Of a stretch of DNA of 32,359 nt, positions 28,189-32,359 are shown one piece after another. This DNA is from a virus: IMG/VR virus record IMGVR_UViG_3300032285_003303, positions 1 through 32,359 of that record. One strand, 5' to 3'. The position numbers were made by a program, and so were the translations under genes. Numbering within the stretch: the first letter of the stretch is position 1; the number at the start of each line of letters is the position of its first letter. The notes under the pieces were generated by a model. That model was not told the origin of the DNA, ran no database searches, and was given only the letters and a program-made list of their open reading frames with translations.

Positions 28189-28458
28189 ATGGCGAGTCGA
28201 GCAACAGGTTGTTTCCTTATCCTATCCCAAGCCCGCATCGAAGCGATTGCGGACAAGGCCGCCGAGCAGATGGAAGCGGGCCGCGTCATGATGAGTTACA
28301 GCGACAGCGGCACCAGCGTATCGAAATCATGGCCTATGGACGTGCAATCCGTCCTCATCGAGTGCCGCTACGCGTTGCAAATCAAGGACCCGGAACAGTA
28401 CGGCTCCATCGACCGCGTCCGCGTCTATAACGGCCTCTGGAACTTCCGAGGACTCTGA
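28189..28458 (+). CDS. gpW-like head-tail joining protein
   Basis: An 89-residue protein (ATG directly after repeat copy 4) between the large terminase and the portal, the exact position of lambda gpW. The helix QARIEAIADKAAEQMEAGRV, a polar turn S-Y-S-D-S-G-T-S-V, and a second helix P-M-D-V-Q-S-V-L-I-E-C-R-Y-A-L resemble the gpW pattern. GpW stabilises DNA in the filled head and builds the tail-joining surface. It is a little longer than lambda gpW (68 residues). Confidence 0.62.
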   Translation: MASRATGCFLILSQARIEAIADKAAEQMEAGRVMMSYSDSGTSVSKSWPMDVQSVLIECRYALQIKDPEQYGSIDRVRVYNGLWNFRGL

Positions 28459-28465
28459 CCCCTTT

Positions 28466-30046
28466 ATGTCCGCCCCCAAGAAGCCCAGCATCAAGAAGGC
28501 CGTACGCAAAGCCGTACGCGACGTGAAGGCGTACGCCAACAAAAAGGGCTTGAAGGCCCGTTCGGATGTCGGCGGCGGCGGCTCCGGCATCTTCTCGCAG
28601 TTCGAGGCGGCCAAGTATTCCAACAAGCGTTCGTGGATCAACACGCCTTGGCCGGCGGACATGAAGAAGACCATGACGGTCTTCGACCGCCAGGAGCTGA
28701 CGCGCAAGATGCGCTGGCTGTCGGTCAACGCCGGTCTTGTCCGCCAGATGGTCGCCGATAATGTGATGTATTCCGTGGCCGACGGCATCCGCGCCCAAGC
28801 CGCCAGCGGCGACGCCGCGTGGGACGAACTGGCCGAGAAGTATTTCTCCGAGTGGGCAAACCGTCCTTGCGAAATCACTGGCCGCTTCAATTTCTGGGAG
28901 TGCCAGCAGCTCGTCTGCCGCAAGGTGGACGTGGACGGCGAAATCTTTGTCCTCAAGACTTACGCCACGGACGGCTCCCCGCTCATCCAGCTTATTGAAA
29001 GCCACCGCGTCGGCACGTCGGCCGGAGCCGCTGGAGTCCCTGATGGAATGTGGGACGGCGTGATGTTCAACAAGTTTGGCGCCGTTGTCGGATATATGGT
29101 CATCCGCTCCGACGGCACGACCCGCCTCATCCCGTCCAATAGCATCCTGCACGTCTATCACCCGGAGACGGCTTCGGGAGCGCGTGGCTTCAGCCCGATG
29201 CAGCATAGCATCAACAACCTGATCGACATCCTCGAAATCCTTTCCCAAGAGAAGGTCGCAGTGAAGGCCAACGGTGACATCGTCCGCACGATCACCCGCG
29301 AAAATCCGCAGTTTGACGGTTCGGCTTCCGACTTTGAAGCGTTCGGCATGCGGCCGCAAGATTACCCGAACGAGGTTTACAACAACCCGGAGCAAGTCGG
29401 CTCATTCATCGGCGGCAAGATTCTCTCCCTCGCCCCTGGCGAAGAACTGACGAGCTTCCAGAGCAACCGCCCGAACGCCACCTTCACCGGCTTCATCGAG
29501 CATCTTCAGAAAGACTCGGCTGCTGGCGTACTTCCGTACCAGTTCACTTCCGACCCTAACGGTATCGGAGGCAGCGCCATTCGGCTAGTGGTAAGCAAAG
29601 CCGAGCGGGCCTTCGGGGCCCGTCAGCATATGCTGATGACCCGGATGCTCTCGCCTGTCTGGGCCTACGTCATCGGCACGGCCATCTCCAACGGCGACCT
29701 TCCCGCCAACGACAATTTCACCAAGGTCAACTGGGTCACGCCCCGCCGCGTCACCGTAGATGCCGGCCGTGAGTCCGCCGCCAACCTCGCCGACATCCAA
29801 GCGGGATTGAAGACCCTGTCCGATCACTTCCAAGAGATGGGTATGGACCCCCGCGAAGAAATCCGCCGCCGCGCGGCCGACGCTCGCCTCATTATCGACA
29901 CGGCAAAGGAGTTCAACGTCCCCGTCTCGATGGTCTACGAACCGTCCGCCAACCCCCAAGGCAACATCGACGAGACGACGGCGTCCCACGAAGGCGCTGC
30001 GCCCAACGCGCCGTTCACCCCGATGTTCCCGCAAGACAACCCCTAA
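28466..30046 (+). CDS. Portal protein (lambda gpB family)
   Basis: A 526-residue portal of the lambda type. The opening is basic (KKPSIKKAVRKAVRDVKAYA). A W-L-S-V-N-A-G-L-V-R-Q-M-V-A-D-N segment near residue 90 is followed by L-V-C-R-K-V-D-V-D-G-E-I-F and I-E-S-H-R-V-G motifs. Later F-T-S-D-P-N-G-I-G-G-S-A-I-R matches the gpB signature. It forms the dodecameric ring through which DNA enters and on which the tail is joined. It starts 7 bases after gpW (upstream GACCCCTTT), without a Shine-Dalgarno motif. Confidence 0.92.
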   Translation: MSAPKKPSIKKAVRKAVRDVKAYANKKGLKARSDVGGGGSGIFSQFEAAKYSNKRSWINTPWPADMKKTMTVFDRQELTRKMRWLSVNAGLVRQMVADNVMYSVADGIRAQAASGDAAWDELAEKYFSEWANRPCEITGRFNFWECQQLVCRKVDVDGEIFVLKTYATDGSPLIQLIESHRVGTSAGAAGVPDGMWDGVMFNKFGAVVGYMVIRSDGTTRLIPSNSILHVYHPETASGARGFSPMQHSINNLIDILEILSQEKVAVKANGDIVRTITRENPQFDGSASDFEAFGMRPQDYPNEVYNNPEQVGSFIGGKILSLAPGEELTSFQSNRPNATFTGFIEHLQKDSAAGVLPYQFTSDPNGIGGSAIRLVVSKAERAFGARQHMLMTRMLSPVWAYVIGTAISNGDLPANDNFTKVNWVTPRRVTVDAGRESAANLADIQAGLKTLSDHFQEMGMDPREEIRRRAADARLIIDTAKEFNVPVSMVYEPSANPQGNIDETTASHEGAAPNAPFTPMFPQDNP

Positions 30047-30060
30047 TCCCTTTTAATAAA

Positions 30061-31347
30061 ATGCGTTCCCTATCCCAAGACTTCAAGAGCAAGCGCCCGC
30101 TGCTCATCAACCCTTCCCAGGCGGAAGCGTTCCTTGAGCGCTGCGCCTCCGTGGAGATCCCGATGTCCGCCAAGATGTCCGACATGGGCGAGATGCTCGC
30201 CGCCATCTTCGGCGCCAAGCAGACGCTGGAGAAGTTCCCGCCGTTCGCCATCGTGCCGGTGAAAGGCACCATCGGTTCCAATCTCTCGGAGCTGGAGTCC
30301 CTTTGCGGATGCTGCGACATCTCCGACGTCGAAGAGATGCTCGAAGAGTGCGAGCGCGACCCGTCTATCAAGACCATCATCCTCGACATCGACTCCCCTG
30401 GCGGCACGTCCGTCGGCGTCCCCGAACTCGCCAACCGCATCAAGGCTTCCAAGAAGGAAGTCATCAGCTTCACGGCTTCCGAGTGCTGTTCGGCCGCTTA
30501 CTGGATCGGAAGTCAGGCGTCGTCTTTCTACGCCACCGGCTCCTCGACCGTGGGTTCCGTCGGCGTCTACATCGCCTACCCCGATTGCTCCGAAGCCTAC
30601 AAGATGGAAGGCGTCCGCATGGAAGTCATCAAGTCCGGCCTGTTCAAGGGCGCCGGCATCCCTGGCACGTCCCTCGACGCCAACCAGCGCAAGATGCTTC
30701 AGGACGAGGTCAACGAAATCCACGGCGAGTTCAAGGCCGCCGTCAAAAGCGTCCGCGAGTTCGTGGATGACGCGTCGATGGAAGGTCAGACGTTCTCCGG
30801 CAAGAAGGCGGCAGAGGCTGGCCTTGTCACTTCCTTGGTCAACGGCTTTGACGAGCTGATGGAGTCCCTCAACGCGGCCGTGGCCGCCCAGATGGAAGCC
30901 GACGAAGAGAACGACGAACGCCAAGAGTGCGCCGAAGGTGTCGGCCATGAGGCCGAAGAAGACGAAGGCGAAGACTACGGCACGACCCGCATGGCTTCCG
31001 ACCGCGCGCTGCTTGGCATCAAGGCCAACGTCCTCAAGGCGACCGCCGGAAAACTCCCTCCCAAGGTCAAGGCCGACGAAGACGCTGAAGACGAAAAGAA
31101 GGACGGAGTCCCTGCCCAGCCCTCCGCCGAGGAAGGCGAAGAGGAAGGCGAAGGCGACAATGAAGCCAAGGCTGGCGACCCTTCCGACCCCGAAGACCCG
31201 GACTATGATCCCGAAGAAGACCCGGAGCTAAAGGCCAAGGAAGACGCGGACGAAGAAGCCGATGCCGGCGAAAAAGCCGTCGATACGGACTCCGACACGG
31301 ACGACAAGTCCAAGCACAAGCGCCACAAGTCCAGGGGCGTCGCTTGA
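30061..31347 (+). CDS. Head maturation protease, S49 (SppA-like), with acidic tail
   Basis: A 428-residue protein. D-I-D-S-P-G-G at about residues 110-116 and the catalytic Ser144 in E-C-C-S-A-A-Y-W mark a Clp-fold S49 peptidase. Lys196 in K-S-G-L-F-K-G-A-G is the predicted partner, 52 residues later as in SppA-type Ser/Lys dyads. It cleaves head proteins during shell maturation. From about residue 280 the protein is a very acidic, low-complexity tail (EEDEGEDYG; DPEDPDYDPEEDPELKAKED), which may act in scaffolding. The upstream context is CCTTTTAATAAA. The stop overlaps repeat copy 5. Confidence 0.88.
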   Translation: MRSLSQDFKSKRPLLINPSQAEAFLERCASVEIPMSAKMSDMGEMLAAIFGAKQTLEKFPPFAIVPVKGTIGSNLSELESLCGCCDISDVEEMLEECERDPSIKTIILDIDSPGGTSVGVPELANRIKASKKEVISFTASECCSAAYWIGSQASSFYATGSSTVGSVGVYIAYPDCSEAYKMEGVRMEVIKSGLFKGAGIPGTSLDANQRKMLQDEVNEIHGEFKAAVKSVREFVDDASMEGQTFSGKKAAEAGLVTSLVNGFDELMESLNAAVAAQMEADEENDERQECAEGVGHEAEEDEGEDYGTTRMASDRALLGIKANVLKATAGKLPPKVKADEDAEDEKKDGVPAQPSAEEGEEEGEGDNEAKAGDPSDPEDPDYDPEEDPELKAKEDADEEADAGEKAVDTDSDTDDKSKHKRHKSRGVA

Positions 31348-31360
31348 CTGCCGCGTTGAC
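31344..31360 (+). repeat. 17-base late-block repeat, copy 5
   Basis: Perfect TTGACTGCCGCGTTGAC beginning with the protease stop codon (GCT-TGA), exactly as copy 2 does with the tail-terminator stop. It lies 15 bases before the ATG at 31376, the scaffold candidate, and so heads the scaffold-capsid block. Confidence 0.85.
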
Positions 31361-31375
31361 TCAATCCAAAGCGAC

Positions 31376-31837
31376 ATGACCCTCGAAGAATCCCTCAAGG
31401 CCCTCAAGGCCGCCTTCACCAACAAGTCGGCCGATGCCGAAGCGATGGCGAAGGAGATGAGCGAACTGAAGTCGAAGAACGACACGCTCGCCGCCGAATA
31501 CGTGGCCGTCACCGAGAAGCTCGAAGCCACCGCCGCCGCCGTGGCCGAGCGTGACGCCGCCATCGCCAAGGTCGAGGAACTGACCAAGGCCCTCGCCGCT
31601 TCCGAAGCCCTCAAGGCCGAAGCCTCCAAGCAGATCGAAACTGTCGGCAAGGTCGCCGCGAAGATCGTGGCCTCCGTCGGCGTCCAGCCTGTCGAAATCA
31701 GCGCCGCCGACAACGCCGTCCAGAAGACCCCCGAAGAAGTCTGGACCGAATATTGCGCCATGAAGGACCCGGCCAAGAAGCAAGCGTTCTACAACGCCAA
31801 CCGTGCGGCCATCGTGGCCCACCTCGGCATCAAGTAA
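31376..31837 (+). CDS. Putative capsid scaffolding protein
   Basis: A 153-residue protein, mostly one long coiled-coil region (KALKAAFTNKSADAEAMAKE; ATAAAVAERDAAIAKVEELT; EALKAEASKQIETVGK). The helical C-terminal head is P-E-E-V-W-T-E-Y-C-A-M-K, followed by Q-A-F-Y-N-A-N-R. A coiled-coil rod with a small C-terminal coat-binding head, placed between the head protease and the coat gene, is the standard layout for scaffolding proteins. I chose ATG 31376; an ATG upstream would start inside the protease gene. Confidence 0.65.
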   Translation: MTLEESLKALKAAFTNKSADAEAMAKEMSELKSKNDTLAAEYVAVTEKLEATAAAVAERDAAIAKVEELTKALAASEALKAEASKQIETVGKVAAKIVASVGVQPVEISAADNAVQKTPEEVWTEYCAMKDPAKKQAFYNANRAAIVAHLGIK

Positions 31838-31877
31838 TTTCCCCTTTCCCCCCAATCTCAACCCACACCATACCTAA

Positions 31878-32359
31878 ATGAGCAACTCCGTTCTCAATCA
31901 GGGCCTGGCTCCCCAGTTCGTCGCCGCCGAAACGCTGCGCACCCTGGTGCCGATGCTCGCGCCCCTCAATAAAATCACTACCTGTGACCTGTCTGCCTAT
32001 GTGGCCGAAAAGGGTCAGGTCGTCCACACCCGCTACGCCGACGCCTTCACCGCCTCGACGTATGACCGCGCCACCGGCTTCGTTCCGGCCGACGCTGTTT
32101 CCCATGACGTCGCCGTGACGTTGTCCGACCACAAGTACGTCGCGACCGCCTTCACCGACACCGAAGTCGCCACCATCAGCCTCGACATGCTTCGCCGCGT
32201 GTTCATCGCCCCGATGGCCAACGCTACTGTGAAGTCCCTGTTCGACGCCGTCCTCGCCCAGACGACCATCGCCAACTACGCCAACTACGTCACCTCGACC
32301 AAGGCGAACTTCAACCGCGTCCAGATCGCGAACCTCGCCACGGCGATGACGAAGTACAA
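31878..32359 (+). CDS. Major capsid protein, N-terminal part (split by window end)
   Basis: The first 160 residues of the coat protein, running off the window. The start MSNSVLNQGLAPQFVAAETL is followed by helices, P-M-L-A-P-L-N-K-I-T-T and the strand-rich V-A-V-T-L-S-D-H-K-Y-V-A-T-A-F, with a spine-helix-like L-R-R-V-F-I-A-P-M-A-N-A-T-V-K-S-L-F. This is the usual N-terminal layout of a P22/HK97-fold coat. The frame continues at base 1 when the 7-base overlap (32353-32359 equals 1-7) is merged, giving 303 residues. The start ATG follows CACCATACCTAA: no Shine-Dalgarno motif even for this most highly expressed gene. Confidence 0.86.
   Translation, partial: MSNSVLNQGLAPQFVAAETLRTLVPMLAPLNKITTCDLSAYVAEKGQVVHTRYADAFTASTYDRATGFVPADAVSHDVAVTLSDHKYVATAFTDTEVATISLDMLRRVFIAPMANATVKSLFDAVLAQTTIANYANYVTSTKANFNRVQIANLATAMTKY

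Noticed and set aside
28067-28291. Possible 74-residue gene starting at 28067
   Set aside because: It overlaps most of the gpW-like gene in another frame, is proline/arginine-rich and contains the hairpin and repeat. The gap is better explained as regulatory sequence.

Overview
The window is a compact, GC-rich genome of a tailed dsDNA phage with a long, probably flexible tail (siphovirus-like). Every supported gene lies on the + strand, and most are packed with 4-base overlaps. The major capsid gene is split between the two window ends. The last 7 bases equal the first 7 (agtacaa), and joining the ends through them restores an uninterrupted 303-residue capsid reading frame. The window is therefore best read as a complete, circularly closed or circularly permuted genome of about 32,352 bp opened inside the capsid gene. 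I see no integrase, excisionase, lysogeny repressor, tRNA, CRISPR array or IS element. This fits an obligately lytic phage, but absence of recognisable genes is not proof.

Layout, reading round the circle. (1) DNA packaging and head, 23.5 kb to the end and on to 0.4 kb: two uncharacterised genes (one HTH), small terminase, a PAPS-reductase-like enzyme, GpA-type large terminase, gpW-like joiner, lambda-type portal, S49 (SppA-like) head protease, scaffold-like coiled coil, capsid protein. (2) Neck and tail, 0.55-6.5 kb: gpFII-like and HK97 gp10-like completion proteins, tail terminator, a candidate tube protein, a candidate assembly chaperone, a short tape measure and two tail-tip or fibre-type virion proteins. 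(3) Host adhesion, 6.5-10.5 kb: an adaptor-like protein and a 1144-residue modular fibre with a glycine-rich tip. (4) Lysis, 10.5-11.9 kb: a small membrane protein, a lipoprotein-plus-TM unimolecular-spanin candidate, an HExxH metallopeptidase and a holin. A secreted lysozyme or transglycosylase-like lysin sits apart at 14.2 kb. (5) Early/middle region, 12.1-23.4 kb: many small unknown genes plus a recombination and replication set (RuvC-like resolvase, ERF annealing protein, RecE-like PD-(D/E)XK exonuclease, SSB-like protein, dNMP kinase, metallophosphoesterase, tandem-HTH protein, DnaB/RepA-like helicase). No DNA polymerase or primase is seen, so the phage presumably borrows the host replisome.

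The most unusual feature is a 17-base element, TTGACTGCCGCGTTGAC. It is present in five perfect copies (532, 2217, 6470, 28170, 31344), each at the head of a block of late genes, and in one degenerate copy (11969) at the head of the early/middle block. Together the copies divide the structural genome into units. The element contains TTGAC twice, 12 bp apart, and ends 2 to 16 bases before a start codon, where a Shine-Dalgarno sequence would be expected. A phage-specific late promoter, activator site or translation-initiation element is plausible. A second regulatory locus at 23.43-23.50 kb combines promoter-like hexamers, an 18-bp palindrome between them and a leader hairpin, ahead of the packaging genes.

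Most genes lack a Shine-Dalgarno motif. Starts are preceded by C/A-rich sequence or are fused to the upstream stop as RTGA or TRATG. This points to a host in which SD-independent initiation is common, such as Bacteroidota or some Verrucomicrobiota. The GC-rich composition makes the latter somewhat more attractive, but the host is not determinable from this sequence alone.
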